Source: DAOUJI01 sp965197415 (GTDB taxonomy: Bacteria; Chloroflexota; Dehalococcoidia; Lucifugimonadales; JAGWBF01). From it: a DNA stretch of 64,000 nt. Shown here in pieces: positions 51,215 to 60,808 of the stretch (positions within the stretch are counted from its first letter, which is position 1; every line of letters begins with the position of its first letter). Location of the stretch: the NCBI GenBank assembly GCA_965197415.1, contig OZ240207.1, positions 620,001 to 684,000 of the forward strand, in the 5' to 3' direction. The notes beneath the pieces are model-generated. The model was not told the DNA's origin. It ran no database searches and saw nothing but the letters and a program-made list of their open reading frames with translations. The translations under genes and the position numbers were made by a program.

Positions 51215-51611
51215 CGATTTCCATGCCGAGGGCTCCCGTTGGATGCGCCAGGCGGATCAGGACCTGGAGGACGCCCGATACCTCAGGGAAGGGGGCCGCC
51301 ACAACACCGCCTGCTTCATGGGAAAGCAGGCCGGAGAGAAGGCGGTCAAGGCTTTCCTGTACCATTCAGGCGCTGAGGACGTATGGGGCCACGCATTGGC
51401 CGACCTGTGTGAGGACGCGAAGCTGTTCAGCGGCATGTTCGAGGTCATTCGCTCCCTGGCCATAGCTCTTGACAAGTACGAGGGCATGACCCGATACCCT
51501 CACTACCTGCCCGGCGGCATCCCGTCGGAAACCTACGACGAAGTGGACAGCGAGCGGGCCATTTTCGTGGCCGATGAAGTCATAAAATTCGTCAAAGACC
51601 AGATGATATAG
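51207..51611 (+). CDS. HEPN-domain protein
   Basis: 134 residues. The HEPN pattern is visible: RWMRQADQDLEDARYLREGG, then FMGKQAGEKAVKAFLY and a C-terminal DSERAIFVADEVIKFVKDQM helix. A RYPHYLPGG segment follows the fourth helix. HEPN proteins paired with MNT proteins are often RNases or AMPylation targets; the classic RxxxxxH motif is not obvious. The pair may be a regulatory unit rather than a toxin-antitoxin system. Confidence 0.78.
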   Translation: MSSDFHAEGSRWMRQADQDLEDARYLREGGRHNTACFMGKQAGEKAVKAFLYHSGAEDVWGHALADLCEDAKLFSGMFEVIRSLAIALDKYEGMTRYPHYLPGGIPSETYDEVDSERAIFVADEVIKFVKDQMI

Positions 51612-51618
51612 GCCGCGC

Positions 51619-52770
51619 CTACCGTAGAGGGTTCAGGCTCGCGCCGACGCTGAGCAGCCGCATGGTGCGGGCCGTGGCGCTCCTGAGCAAATCGTAGCTG
51701 CGACTCATGCTTTCCTCAAACCCCATAGTCCTGTCGGGTATGGGCACAAGCGCGTCAATGCCGTACTCGTACACGTCCTGATGACCCGGACCAAGGCTCC
51801 CCACTATCGCAATCACCGGAATTCCCCGCTCCTTGGCCTTTCGTGCCACTCCCACTGGAGCTTTCTCGAAAACGCTGGAAGCGTCGGTCCGCCCTTCGCC
51901 GGTGATCACCAAGTCGGCTCCCTCCAGCTTCTCCTCGAACCTGACCGCATTACACACCAAGTCAATTCCCGACTCTATCCTCGCGTCAGCGAAGGCTACC
52001 AGGCCGGCGGCGAGTCCTCCGGCAGCCCCTCCTCTTGGAACCTCCCGCATGTTGATGCCCAACTGCCTTTCCACCACCCTGCTGAGCCGGTCTAAGGCCT
52101 GGTCCAGCTCTTCAACGACGGCAGCAGAGGCGCCCTTCTGTGGGCCGTACACTGCCGAGGCGCCCGACGGACCGCACAAGGGATTGTTAACGTCAGTTGC
52201 GGCAATTATTTCGGCCTCCATGAGGCCCAGGCGCACCCCAGACACATCGACCCGGTGAAGCCTGGCTAGCGCGGCCCCTCCGGCCGGCAGGTCGCGCCCG
52301 TTGGAGTCCATGAACCGTATTCCCAATGCCTGGGCCATGCCTAGACCGCCGTCGTTGGTGGCGCTCCCACCCAGGCCCACGATTATCCGACGGAACCCTT
52401 TGTTCAAAGCCTTTGCAATCAACTCGCCGGAGCCGTAGCTGGTGGCTGTCCTGGGGTCCCGATGCCTGGGATGCACCAAGGCAAGGCCGGACGCCCTCGC
52501 CATCTCTATGACGGCAGTGTCCGAATCACCCATAGCTCCCCACGCCGCATTGACTGGTGCGCCCAGAGGGCCGGTCACCCTGCTGCTGAAGACCTGTCCG
52601 CCAGTGGCGTTCACGAGGGCGTCAAGGGTGCCGTCTCCGCCGTCAGCCACGGGAATGCACACTGTTTCGGCATCGCCGATCACGTCGAGAATGCCCTCTT
52701 GGATAGCCTTCGCAGCGTCAGTCCCCGAAAGGCCGCCCTTAAAACTCTGTGGGGAGATGACTATCTTCAT
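51619..52770 (-). CDS. Glycerate 2-kinase (GlxK/GarK type)
   Basis: 383 residues. Family motifs: KIVISPQSFKGGLSGTDAA at the N-terminus, PVADGGDGTLDAL, GLGGSATNDGGLGMAQALG (residues about 125-143) and VITGEGRTDASSVFEKAP. It phosphorylates glycerate to 2-phosphoglycerate with ATP, feeding glyoxylate and serine degradation into glycolysis. It is convergent with the HEPN gene, only 7 bp apart. Confidence 0.92.
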   Translation of the reverse strand: MKIVISPQSFKGGLSGTDAAKAIQEGILDVIGDAETVCIPVADGGDGTLDALVNATGGQVFSSRVTGPLGAPVNAAWGAMGDSDTAVIEMARASGLALVHPRHRDPRTATSYGSGELIAKALNKGFRRIIVGLGGSATNDGGLGMAQALGIRFMDSNGRDLPAGGAALARLHRVDVSGVRLGLMEAEIIAATDVNNPLCGPSGASAVYGPQKGASAAVVEELDQALDRLSRVVERQLGINMREVPRGGAAGGLAAGLVAFADARIESGIDLVCNAVRFEEKLEGADLVITGEGRTDASSVFEKAPVGVARKAKERGIPVIAIVGSLGPGHQDVYEYGIDALVPIPDRTMGFEESMSRSYDLLRSATARTMRLLSVGASLNPLR

Positions 52771-52888
52771 ACGATTCCATTATAGCCCTGTTCACGTCCG
52801 GTTGCGGACATGCCAACTTGACGCCTTCTCTGTTAGAATCGTTCCGTCGGTCTACGGCTTGCGGAAAAGAGTTGAGATGGGAGTACGC

Positions 52889-54226
52889 ATGGCATCCAGA
52901 GATGAGCTTAAAGCCAGGGTCAGCGCGGCCATCGACTCCAAGGCAGAGGAAATTGTCGGCGTATCCCAGACCATTCTGGCCAACCCGGAGCCGGGATTTC
53001 GTGAAGCCAAGACCTCGGGGCTGGTCTCGACCAAGCTCAAGGAGATGGGCATCGATGCCCAAGCAGGCATAGCTCTGACCGGTGTGAAGGGCGAACTGAA
53101 GGGAGCCTCCGCTGGACCCACGGTGGCCCTGTTCGGCGAACTGGACTCCCTCATCGTAAACGACCATCCCTACGCCGACGCCCAGACCGGTGCAGCCCAT
53201 GCTTGCGGACACCACGCCCAGATAGGGATGCTGCTCTCTGCGGCGGCGGGTCTGCTCGCTCCGGGGGTCCTGCCCGAATTGAGCGGTCGGGTCGTGCTTT
53301 TTGCCGTACCGGCTGAAGAGTACATAGAAATCGAGTATCGAGACTCACTGCGCCGCAAGGGCTCCATAGAGTTCCTGGGAGGAAAGCCGGAGTTCATCAG
53401 GCTTGGGCATCTCGACGGAGTGGACATAGCGATGATGTGCCATACGTCAAGCCGCAGCGATGAGGGGATGCTCACCATGAGCGGCACCAACAACGGCATA
53501 GTCGCCAAGAAGATTCAGTTCATCGGACGAGGGGCACATGCGGGAGGAGCGCCCCATCTGGGAATCAACGCCCTCAACGCCGCCAACCTGGCCCTAATGG
53601 CCATTCACGCCAACCGGGAGACCTTCAAAGACGAGGACACCATTCGGGTCCACCCGATCATAACCAAGGGCGGCGAGGCCGTAAGCGCTGTCCCCGCCGA
53701 CGTTCGCATGGAGTCATTCGTCCGAGGGCGCACCATAAACGCTGTGCTGGAGGCCAACCAGAAAGTGGACAGGGCGCTCAAGGCCGGGGCGATGGCCGTT
53801 GGCGGCAAAGTCAACATCCAGACTTTGCCCGGTTACCTTCCCTTGCAGCAGGACGACTCCCTGGCCGGCATCTTCAAGGCAAACGCCGTGTCCCTGGTAG
53901 GCGAGGAAAACGTGGGGAGCGTCGGCCACCGGACCGGGTCCACCGACATGGGGGACGTAAGCCAGCTCATGCCCGTCATTCACCCATACGTAACCGGAGC
54001 GACGGGGCTAGGCCACGGGGCGGATTATGTAATCGAAGACTACAGCCTGGCTGTCACCACTGCTGGCAAAGCGTTGGCCTGCACAGTGATTGACCTGCTG
54101 GCTGAGGGCGCATCCCAGGGAGGCCGGGTGGTCTCCAAGCACAGACCGACCATGTCCAAGGCCGACTACCTGAGCTTTATGCGCGGCTTGGCGAGAGAAG
54201 AAATCTTCGACTACGAGGAACTCTAG
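52889..54226 (+). CDS. M20-family amidohydrolase (first copy)
   Basis: 445 residues from the ATG at 52889, with GGGAG 5 nt upstream; an ATG at 52877 is possible. Motifs of the M20D/AbgA-like group: GELDSLIVNDHPYAD, HACGHHAQIGMLL (metal ligands), PAEEYIEIEYRD, and GRGAHAGGAPHLGINAL in the dimerisation domain, then TGSTDMGDVSQLMP. It probably hydrolyses an N-acyl amino acid or peptide-like amide. A paralog follows 9 bp downstream. Confidence 0.88.
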   Translation: MASRDELKARVSAAIDSKAEEIVGVSQTILANPEPGFREAKTSGLVSTKLKEMGIDAQAGIALTGVKGELKGASAGPTVALFGELDSLIVNDHPYADAQTGAAHACGHHAQIGMLLSAAAGLLAPGVLPELSGRVVLFAVPAEEYIEIEYRDSLRRKGSIEFLGGKPEFIRLGHLDGVDIAMMCHTSSRSDEGMLTMSGTNNGIVAKKIQFIGRGAHAGGAPHLGINALNAANLALMAIHANRETFKDEDTIRVHPIITKGGEAVSAVPADVRMESFVRGRTINAVLEANQKVDRALKAGAMAVGGKVNIQTLPGYLPLQQDDSLAGIFKANAVSLVGEENVGSVGHRTGSTDMGDVSQLMPVIHPYVTGATGLGHGADYVIEDYSLAVTTAGKALACTVIDLLAEGASQGGRVVSKHRPTMSKADYLSFMRGLAREEIFDYEEL

Positions 54227-54235
54227 GCGACGGCG

Positions 54236-55597
54236 ATGCCCGCACAGTCACCCGATATAGAAGACTTGAAACGAAGGGTCTGCGCTGCAATCGACCGGCG
54301 CAAGATTGAATTCGTCGAGCTGGCCAAGGATGTGTTCAAGAACCCGGAAACCGGGTTCAAAGAGACAAAGACCGCCGAGACCGTGGCCCGATTTTTCGAC
54401 AGGTTGGGCGTGTCGCACCGGGACGGGCTTGCCGTCACCGGAATCAAGGCCAGGATTCAGGGGGGCGCAGGCCCCGGACCGAGTGTCGCAATCCTGGGCG
54501 AATTGGACTCCCTCATCGTTAACGATCACCCCAACGCCAACTCCCAGACCGGCGCCGCTCACGCCTGCGGCCACAACGCTCAACTGGGCATGATGCTGGG
54601 AGCCTCCATCGGGCTCATGGACCAATCGGTGCTTCCATACTTGTCGGGGTCCATAGTCCCCTTTGCGGTGCCCGCCGAAGAGTTCGTAGAAGTCGAAGAC
54701 AGGCTGGCGCTCAGGCAGCAGGGACGGTTGGAGTTTCTGGGCGGGAAACAGGAGTTGATTCGGGTAGGCGAGTTCGACGACGTCGACCTGGCCATGATGT
54801 GCCACACGGCGAGCGACATGAAGGAGCGGTCCTTCTCCATCGGAGGGGCCAGCAACGGCCACATGGTCAAGTTCGTAGAATACGCTGGACGCTCGGCCCA
54901 CGCCGGCGCCGCTCCCCACGAGGGAATCAATGCGCTAAACGCCGCCAACCTGGCCCTGGCGGCCATCCACCTGAACCGCGAGACCTTCACCGAAAAGGCC
55001 ACGGCCCGCACTCACGGCATGATCACCAAGGGCGGCGAGGCCGTGAATGCAGTCCCCGGCGACGTTAGGGTCGAATGGCGGGTCAGGTCTTCCAACCCTG
55101 AGGACTTGGAGCGGAACAGCGCGATGGTGGACCGTTGCTTCCGTTCAGGGGCTATGGCCGTCGGCGCAAGGGTGACAATCACCAATATAGCCGGCTACTT
55201 CTCCCTGAACCAGGACGAGTCGCTGAAAGACTTGTTCGTGGCCAATGCGGCTTCTCTCTTGGGAAAAGACCGGATTGCCCTGACTCCCGACGGACGCACC
55301 CGCGGCGGCTCCACCGACATGGGTGACCTGAGCCAAATCATGCCGGTCATACACCCCTACACCGCAGGCGCCACAGGAGGCGGCCACAGCAGGAACTACC
55401 GCATCAAGGACTATGAACAGGCGGTGGTAATGCCAGCGAAGATTATGGCAATGACGGCAGTTGACCTGCTGGCCGACGGGGCGGTCAAAGCGAGGCAGGC
55501 GGTTGAGGAGTTCCGCCCCCCCATGACCAGAGACCAGTACGTGGCGTTCCAACGCAATCGGTTCACGACCGAGGTCTTCGACGGGGCAGCTTCCTGA
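54236..55597 (+). CDS. M20-family amidohydrolase (second copy)
   Basis: 453 residues. It shares all motifs with the first copy: GELDSLIVNDHPNANSQT, HACGHNAQLGMML (Asn in place of the second His of the HH pair), PAEEFVEVEDRL, AHAGAAPHEGINALNAA and GGSTDMGDLSQIMP. The two proteins are similar over their full length, so they arose by tandem duplication and may form a heteromer or use different amides. The gap of 9 bp indicates one transcript. Confidence 0.88.
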   Translation: MPAQSPDIEDLKRRVCAAIDRRKIEFVELAKDVFKNPETGFKETKTAETVARFFDRLGVSHRDGLAVTGIKARIQGGAGPGPSVAILGELDSLIVNDHPNANSQTGAAHACGHNAQLGMMLGASIGLMDQSVLPYLSGSIVPFAVPAEEFVEVEDRLALRQQGRLEFLGGKQELIRVGEFDDVDLAMMCHTASDMKERSFSIGGASNGHMVKFVEYAGRSAHAGAAPHEGINALNAANLALAAIHLNRETFTEKATARTHGMITKGGEAVNAVPGDVRVEWRVRSSNPEDLERNSAMVDRCFRSGAMAVGARVTITNIAGYFSLNQDESLKDLFVANAASLLGKDRIALTPDGRTRGGSTDMGDLSQIMPVIHPYTAGATGGGHSRNYRIKDYEQAVVMPAKIMAMTAVDLLADGAVKARQAVEEFRPPMTRDQYVAFQRNRFTTEVFDGAAS

Positions 55598-55603
55598 ACT
55601 TCC

Positions 55604-56227
55604 CTAGACCAGGGCTGTCATCACGGCGCCGCTAATTAGAGGTATGGTCAGGTTGTCGTCAATTACGGCGGGTGCCAACTCAATCAGCCCCGCCACCGCT
55701 ACCCCAACCAAGAACCCCCAGTGATAGTCGATCGCCCCTCCCCCCGACAAAACTCCCACGACCGCTACGCCCGCTCCCCAAAAGGCCAGCGTCCCTATAG
55801 GAGACTTGCCGAAGAACCGCCAGCCTAGGACTCGCCCTCGCATCCTGCTTCCCACAAACGCCGCCGCCGGGTCTCCAAGGGCGAGAAAGAACAGGGCGGC
55901 TACAGCCACATCGAGATCGAAGACGAGAAAACATGCCAGAGCAGACAACGCTACAAAGGTGGCGCCCGTGACCCGTCTGTCCTCAGACTCTTTCAAGAGG
56001 GGCCGGAACAACTTGAGCATCCTGCGGTTCAAGTTCGGCAACCGGAACCGCACCACTTCTATCGCGATCGCCCCTCCGCACAATGACGCCATAAGAGGGA
56101 CCATCACCTCGGAGCCGGCGAATATTGCGATCAAGGGAATGGAACCGGCGGCGCAGAGGTGGAACAAACGACGCCAAATCGGGGGAGCGGCGCCGTTCCG
56201 AGGGTGGAGCCCGATGGTCCTCTCCAT
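55604..56227 (-). CDS. Polyprenol/diacylglycerol kinase-like membrane protein
   Basis: 207 residues with six or so hydrophobic segments. Features of the CTP-dependent dolichol kinase/phosphatidate cytidylyltransferase-like group: RRLFHLCAAGSIPLIAIF at the N-terminus, IEVVRFRLPNLN, FLALGDPAAAFVGSRMRGR and GKSPIGTLAF, then AGLIELAPAVIDDNLTIPL. It probably phosphorylates a polyprenol or similar lipid alcohol. The gene is convergent with the amidohydrolase genes. Confidence 0.75.
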   Translation of the reverse strand: MERTIGLHPRNGAAPPIWRRLFHLCAAGSIPLIAIFAGSEVMVPLMASLCGGAIAIEVVRFRLPNLNRRMLKLFRPLLKESEDRRVTGATFVALSALACFLVFDLDVAVAALFFLALGDPAAAFVGSRMRGRVLGWRFFGKSPIGTLAFWGAGVAVVGVLSGGGAIDYHWGFLVGVAVAGLIELAPAVIDDNLTIPLISGAVMTALV

Positions 56228-56250
56228 ACTAAGCCCCGATGAATTCCCGT

Positions 56251-57288
56251 CTAGTTAGGTCTAATGAAGACGGTGTCGCCTGTGTCCCACTTCAGTTCCC
56301 GCAGCCCCGCCCCTTTGGGAATCTCAAAGATTATCCAACCCAGAAGTGAGTTGCCCAAAGGCAAATCAGAAACGGTGCCCCGAACGAATGGTGTGAACCT
56401 GTTTTCGCTGGAGTGAGAGTCGGGGGTGGAGGAGACGTTGGTGGTGTTGTTAGCGGTAACGTCCAACAATGTGTAGGCTTCGTCGATGCCGAACCCCCTG
56501 AGTTCCACGGCGTCTCCCACTATCTCCATCGCCACAGTGTTGGACTCTCTGTTGTAGACCTGCACGTTGATGGCCACCAGTTCGTTGTCGGGTGATGACG
56601 GCGTCACCACGTAGTGTCCTGACCCGAAGTTAAGGTTGGTCTGCTGGCCTTCGATTTGCCATGTCAGCATGTCGATTGCTGACCCGGAAGGCGTCTCGAA
56701 CGTGAGCCATCTGGAGAGAACCTCCCCTGGTTCCAATGTAAACTCACCGCCCAAGTAGAGCGGAAAGACTTGACTCTCGGGACCAGGTTCCGATGCGGTC
56801 TTTACGTTGACGACGTTGGTGGGGCTGACGTCCAGCAGGGAATGGACCTCGGGGCTTTCCTTCGTCTTCAGACTCAAAGAAGCTCCATCCAGAGTCACGG
56901 TACGCGCGGAATCCCCATTGTTGTAAATGGTGCCGAACATGATGGAGATTTGTTGGCCGTTTCTGGAAGGAGAAAGGACGTACTGAGTGTCCTCGTCCCC
57001 GATCTTGAAGGGAATGGACTCGCCGGCTTGGACGTTGGCGACCGTTACGAGCAGGCCTTCCACGTCGGTGGTGGCCCCAGGAGGGGAGGAATAGCGCACT
57101 TCCTGGGTCCTTCTGACTTCGTTTACCAACACTCCCAGAAGCCTGCCTGCCGCACCGTCGCCGGGACCCAGCTGCGGTTCTCCTCCGCAGGCGGCTGAGC
57201 CGCCTACACTGAGAGTCAGCGCGAGGACCAGCAGACAGGACATCTTTGCGTTGCGGGATGTCAACGAGGAGATGAGAAAGGAAAGCAT
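56251..57288 (-). CDS. Predicted lipoprotein of unknown function
   Basis: 345 residues. Signal peptide with lipobox SAACGG; the longer start gives a positively charged n-region (SRNAK) before the hydrophobic core, so it is preferred to the internal ATG at 57243. The rest is a beta-rich region with two similar halves, each with a DV(S/T)xTxVVNVxT or DVTANNTTNVSS strand (about 165 and 280). No known domain is recognised. It lies 19 bp downstream of the cysteine desulfurase gene on the same strand. Confidence 0.6.
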   Translation of the reverse strand: MLSFLISSLTSRNAKMSCLLVLALTLSVGGSAACGGEPQLGPGDGAAGRLLGVLVNEVRRTQEVRYSSPPGATTDVEGLLVTVANVQAGESIPFKIGDEDTQYVLSPSRNGQQISIMFGTIYNNGDSARTVTLDGASLSLKTKESPEVHSLLDVSPTNVVNVKTASEPGPESQVFPLYLGGEFTLEPGEVLSRWLTFETPSGSAIDMLTWQIEGQQTNLNFGSGHYVVTPSSPDNELVAINVQVYNRESNTVAMEIVGDAVELRGFGIDEAYTLLDVTANNTTNVSSTPDSHSSENRFTPFVRGTVSDLPLGNSLLGWIIFEIPKGAGLRELKWDTGDTVFIRPN

Positions 57289-57307
57289 TGTGATTTCTAG
57301 GTCTCCA

Positions 57308-58504
57308 TCATGATGTTGCGGAAGTAAGAGAGGGCATTTCGCGGAGCTGACGCACCAAATCAGGCACTACCGTGCACAGGTAGTCCACCTGCTCTTTGGT
57401 GTTGTCCTTCCCAAGAGTGAGCCTCAGGCTACCCCTAGCAAGCTCCGCAGGCTGTCCCAGAGCCAGAAGCACGTGGGACGGCTCAAGGGAGCCGGAGCTG
57501 CAAGCGCTGCCGCTGGAAGCTGCAATGCCCGCCATATCCAAGCCCAACAGGATGGGTTCGCCTTCCACGTGCTCGAACGAAAAGTTGGCGTTGTTGGGCA
57601 GACGCTGGGTCGGGTGACCGTTCAGGTGCACGCCGTCTATTGACGTTGTGAATCGTTCGATGATTTCATCCCGGAGACTGGCGCAGTGGCGGCTCATTTC
57701 TTCTCGCCTGTCGTTGGCCATCTCCAAAGCGGTGGCGGCGCCGACGATACCGGGTATATTCTCAGTGCCCGACCTACGTTCCCGTTCCTGACCGCCCCCC
57801 AATTGCTGGGGAAGGAAAGGTGTGCCCCTCCGCATGTACAACGCTCCCACGCCTTTGGGTCCGTGGAACTTATGGGATGACAGGCTTAGCATGTCGACGC
57901 CCAAGTCCTTGACGTTCAGGTCCAGGAAACCGGCGGCCTGCACCGCGTCTGTGTGGACGGGTATGGTCCTATCCAATGCCTGGGCCCGTTCCTTTACGGC
58001 GGCGGCTATCTCCTTGACAGGTTCAATGGTGCCTATCTCGTTGTTGGCGTACATTATGGACACGAGCACCGTGCGGTCTGTGACTGCGCTGGCTGCCTCG
58101 TCCGGGTCCACAAAGCCGTGCCGGTCGACCGGGAGGTAGGTTATCTCGAATCCCTGGCTTTCCAGGTACTGACAGGTATGGAGGATGGCGTGGTGCTCTA
58201 TGGTGGACGTGATTATGTGGTTTCCGGTGTCCCCCAGAGCCGCAGCCGCTCCCTTGACTGCCATTGAGTCGGACTCTGTGCCGCCGCTGGTGAAAATCAC
58301 CTCGCTTAGGCGGCACCCCAACACTCCCGCCACCTTCTCCCGGGACTCGTCCAGAGCTTTTTTGGCTTCCTGGCCATAGGCGTGGATGCTGGATGGGTTG
58401 CCGAACATACGAGTGAAATAAGGAGCCATCGCCTCCAGGACTTTGGGGTCCAGGGGCGTGGTCCCGGCGTGGTCCATGTATATCAAGCCGTCAGGAGCGT
58501 TCAT
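57308..58504 (-). CDS. Cysteine desulfurase (NifS/IscS family)
   Basis: 398 residues. PLP-dependent features: YMDHAGTTPLDP at the N-terminus, EHHAILHTCQYLE (His stacking on PLP), HTDAVQAAG, SLSSHKFHGPKG with the PLP lysine, and GSACSSGSLEPSHVL with the catalytic cysteine. It takes sulfur from cysteine for Fe-S clusters and tRNA thiolation. The GSACSSG loop length suggests the class I (NifS/IscS) type. No iscU gene is adjacent. Confidence 0.93.
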   Translation of the reverse strand: MNAPDGLIYMDHAGTTPLDPKVLEAMAPYFTRMFGNPSSIHAYGQEAKKALDESREKVAGVLGCRLSEVIFTSGGTESDSMAVKGAAAALGDTGNHIITSTIEHHAILHTCQYLESQGFEITYLPVDRHGFVDPDEAASAVTDRTVLVSIMYANNEIGTIEPVKEIAAAVKERAQALDRTIPVHTDAVQAAGFLDLNVKDLGVDMLSLSSHKFHGPKGVGALYMRRGTPFLPQQLGGGQERERRSGTENIPGIVGAATALEMANDRREEMSRHCASLRDEIIERFTTSIDGVHLNGHPTQRLPNNANFSFEHVEGEPILLGLDMAGIAASSGSACSSGSLEPSHVLLALGQPAELARGSLRLTLGKDNTKEQVDYLCTVVPDLVRQLREMPSLTSATS

Positions 58505-58616
58505 AATCTACGGAATCAATCATAACTGAGACCTGGCACGAGCATGAGGGCGGCGACCCCCTATACACGGCGCCAAACATTGTAGCATAGGCGCTCAAGG
58601 GCGAACCATAAACGCG

Positions 58617-59753
58617 TTAGGCCCCTCGAGACCAGTCTCGACCCTGAGACTGCAGTCCCATCATCTCCCGGCGGGATACGAACCCCACCAGGGCGCCGCC
58701 CTCGACCACTAGAGCGTAGGAGGTCCGACTCTCCTCCATAACCTCCAGGACCTCGTAAGCGCGTTGCTCCGGGCTTACTCTGGGAACATCTTCTATAGGC
58801 GTCATCACCGACTCGCATAGCGTCTGCGGCCCAGCAGCTGCGGTCCTGATGGATTCCAGTGTGACGACACCTGAGATTCGACCGTCCACCGCGACCAAGG
58901 TGAACCCCCAGGTTGATAGAGCCAAGCTCTCCGCGACAATCCGGCCAACGGTTGCGTCTCCGGCCGCCACAGGAAGCTCACGGTGCATGATGTCTCGCAC
59001 TTTAAACCGGTCCATACCGCTTCTAATGCCGCTCTGCTTGTGGGTGGCCGAGGCGGTGGCGAGAAGGAACAACCCGAGGACAGCCAGCCATATGCCCTGG
59101 CTCCAGGAGCCGCCTTCGTCTCGGAGGAACGACATGAAAAACAAAACTGCGCCTCCGATGATGAACAACAGCGCCATGCCCTGCCCCACGCGGGCAGCCA
59201 CGCGGGTCGCCAGGAACTGGTTGCCGGTGATTTTCCACACGACCGCCCGGAACACCCTGCCGCCGTCCATCGGGTACGCGGGCAGCATGTTGAATATCCC
59301 AAGCATGAAGTTCACGTACACAGCCATGGCCGTTATGGCATAGACGTGGCTGTTGACGCCTTCAAGTCCTTCCGACACGCCCAGAAATATTAGTCCCAGG
59401 ACAACGCTGGACAATGGGCCCACAAAGGCTATGACAAACTCAGAGGAGGGCCGTGTGGCCTCTTTGCCGATTTGAGACACTCCGCCCAGCAGGAACAGCG
59501 TGATTCCCCTGACGGGCATCCCGTACCTCAGGGCTACGAGGCTGTGGGTCAGCTCATGGGCCAACACGGAGCCGAACAGGGTCAGGCTCATCGCCAGTGA
59601 GACACCCCACCGCTCAGTGGCGGTCCACCGGAAACCGGAGTTCGAAAAGTACCGCTCGAAGAATACAGCGGAGAGGACAAAAATGATGAACCAGCTTACG
59701 TGGAGGTTGATTGGAATCCCGGCTATCCTGCCGAGTCGTATAGAGCCGCCCAT
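58617..59753 (-). CDS. Site-2 protease with C-terminal CBS domains
   Basis: 378 residues. Multiple membrane segments; the zinc motif HELTHSL (in VLAHELTHSLVALRYG, near residue 66) and the second motif NMLPAYPMDGGRVFRA (near 155) define the M50B/Rip family. The last 135 residues are two CBS motifs (VRDIMHRELPVAAGDATVG; VMTPIEDVPRVSPEQRA). It cleaves membrane proteins within the bilayer, typically anti-sigma factors; CBS domains bind adenosyl ligands and may regulate it. Confidence 0.92.
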   Translation of the reverse strand: MGGSIRLGRIAGIPINLHVSWFIIFVLSAVFFERYFSNSGFRWTATERWGVSLAMSLTLFGSVLAHELTHSLVALRYGMPVRGITLFLLGGVSQIGKEATRPSSEFVIAFVGPLSSVVLGLIFLGVSEGLEGVNSHVYAITAMAVYVNFMLGIFNMLPAYPMDGGRVFRAVVWKITGNQFLATRVAARVGQGMALLFIIGGAVLFFMSFLRDEGGSWSQGIWLAVLGLFLLATASATHKQSGIRSGMDRFKVRDIMHRELPVAAGDATVGRIVAESLALSTWGFTLVAVDGRISGVVTLESIRTAAAGPQTLCESVMTPIEDVPRVSPEQRAYEVLEVMEESRTSYALVVEGGALVGFVSRREMMGLQSQGRDWSRGA

Positions 59754-59863
59754 ATGGTCACGTCCGCCTTGCGCCGTTGTCAGGGCTTCAAATGTTTCCT
59801 AGTCCAATTCTACCCTGCTTTACGTCGCCTTGTCCTGACGCGGTCCGGTTGCAATGACCTGTT

Positions 59864-60781
59864 CTACGAGAGACGGGGCGGGGAAGCGGCGTAGGCAATT
59901 ATCCTGTACACCAGCTTGGCGGCGACAACCGAGCAGGCCGGGGGGCCAAGGTCCGGGCTAAGCTCGACAACGTCGAAACCCACTATTTTCTTACGGCTTG
60001 CCACGTGGGCCAGTATGCGGTTTATCTGAGTCCATCCCATGCCGCCCGGCTCCGGGGTTCCGACGGCGGCCATGAGCGAGGGGTCTAGTACGTCCAGGTC
60101 GACACTTACATAAACCTCGTCGGACAACCGGTCAGTCAGGGACTCCATGTAGGCCTCCGTCGGTCCGGACTCCCAAGGGCCGGACTCCCAAGGGAAGGAG
60201 CGGGATTCTCCCTGGTTGCCCCTCGCTCCCAACAACTCCGCCTCTTCCTGGCTCATGCTGCGGACTCCGGCATGGACCACCGGGCACAACTCTGACACGC
60301 GTCTTGCCGCTGAGGCGTGGCCCCAGGACGTACCCATGTAGCTGTCCCGATAATCGGCGTGGGCGTCCAAGTAGAGTACCGACAGACCTGGATAAAGTTC
60401 GACGTATGCCTCCGCCCCGCCGACGGTTATGGAATGTTCGCCTCCCAGGAGGCCCACCAGCTTTCCCTGGGAGGCGTAGCCTGCCACGGCCTGCTTCACT
60501 TTTGAGAGCATGGCTCTGGGACCGTCCGCGTGGGGTTCGAGCCAAGGAGTGGTGTGAATGCCTATTGAGGCCACGTCAACGCCTAGCTCGACATCGTAGT
60601 CCTCCAGGCTCCGGGAGGCCTCTATGATTGCCCTGGGCCCGTCTCTGGCCCCGGACCTGAAGGAGGTCGTGCTGTCGTAGGGAACGGGCACCAGCACGAC
60701 GCTGGAAGTCTCCACCGCCGATTGATCATCGGGAAGGGCCAGAAAGTTGAAGGGCGTCCATGACAAGTCTTGCTCGGCCAT
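59864..60781 (-). CDS. speB: Agmatinase/ureohydrolase
   Basis: 305 residues. Manganese ligands of the ureohydrolase family are visible: GGEHSITVGG, DAHADYRD, SVDLDVLDPSLMAAVGTPEPGG. Agmatinase makes putrescine and urea from agmatine, which fits the adjacent speD gene. A 15-bp tandem duplication (60165-60179, 60180-60194) repeats five codons (PWESG) in a surface loop. Confidence 0.9.
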   Translation of the reverse strand: MAEQDLSWTPFNFLALPDDQSAVETSSVVLVPVPYDSTTSFRSGARDGPRAIIEASRSLEDYDVELGVDVASIGIHTTPWLEPHADGPRAMLSKVKQAVAGYASQGKLVGLLGGEHSITVGGAEAYVELYPGLSVLYLDAHADYRDSYMGTSWGHASAARRVSELCPVVHAGVRSMSQEEAELLGARGNQGESRSFPWESGPWESGPTEAYMESLTDRLSDEVYVSVDLDVLDPSLMAAVGTPEPGGMGWTQINRILAHVASRKKIVGFDVVELSPDLGPPACSVVAAKLVYRIIAYAASPPRLS

Positions 60782-60808
60782 AGCGGCCCGTCCTCTGCCC
60801 TGTGGGAA

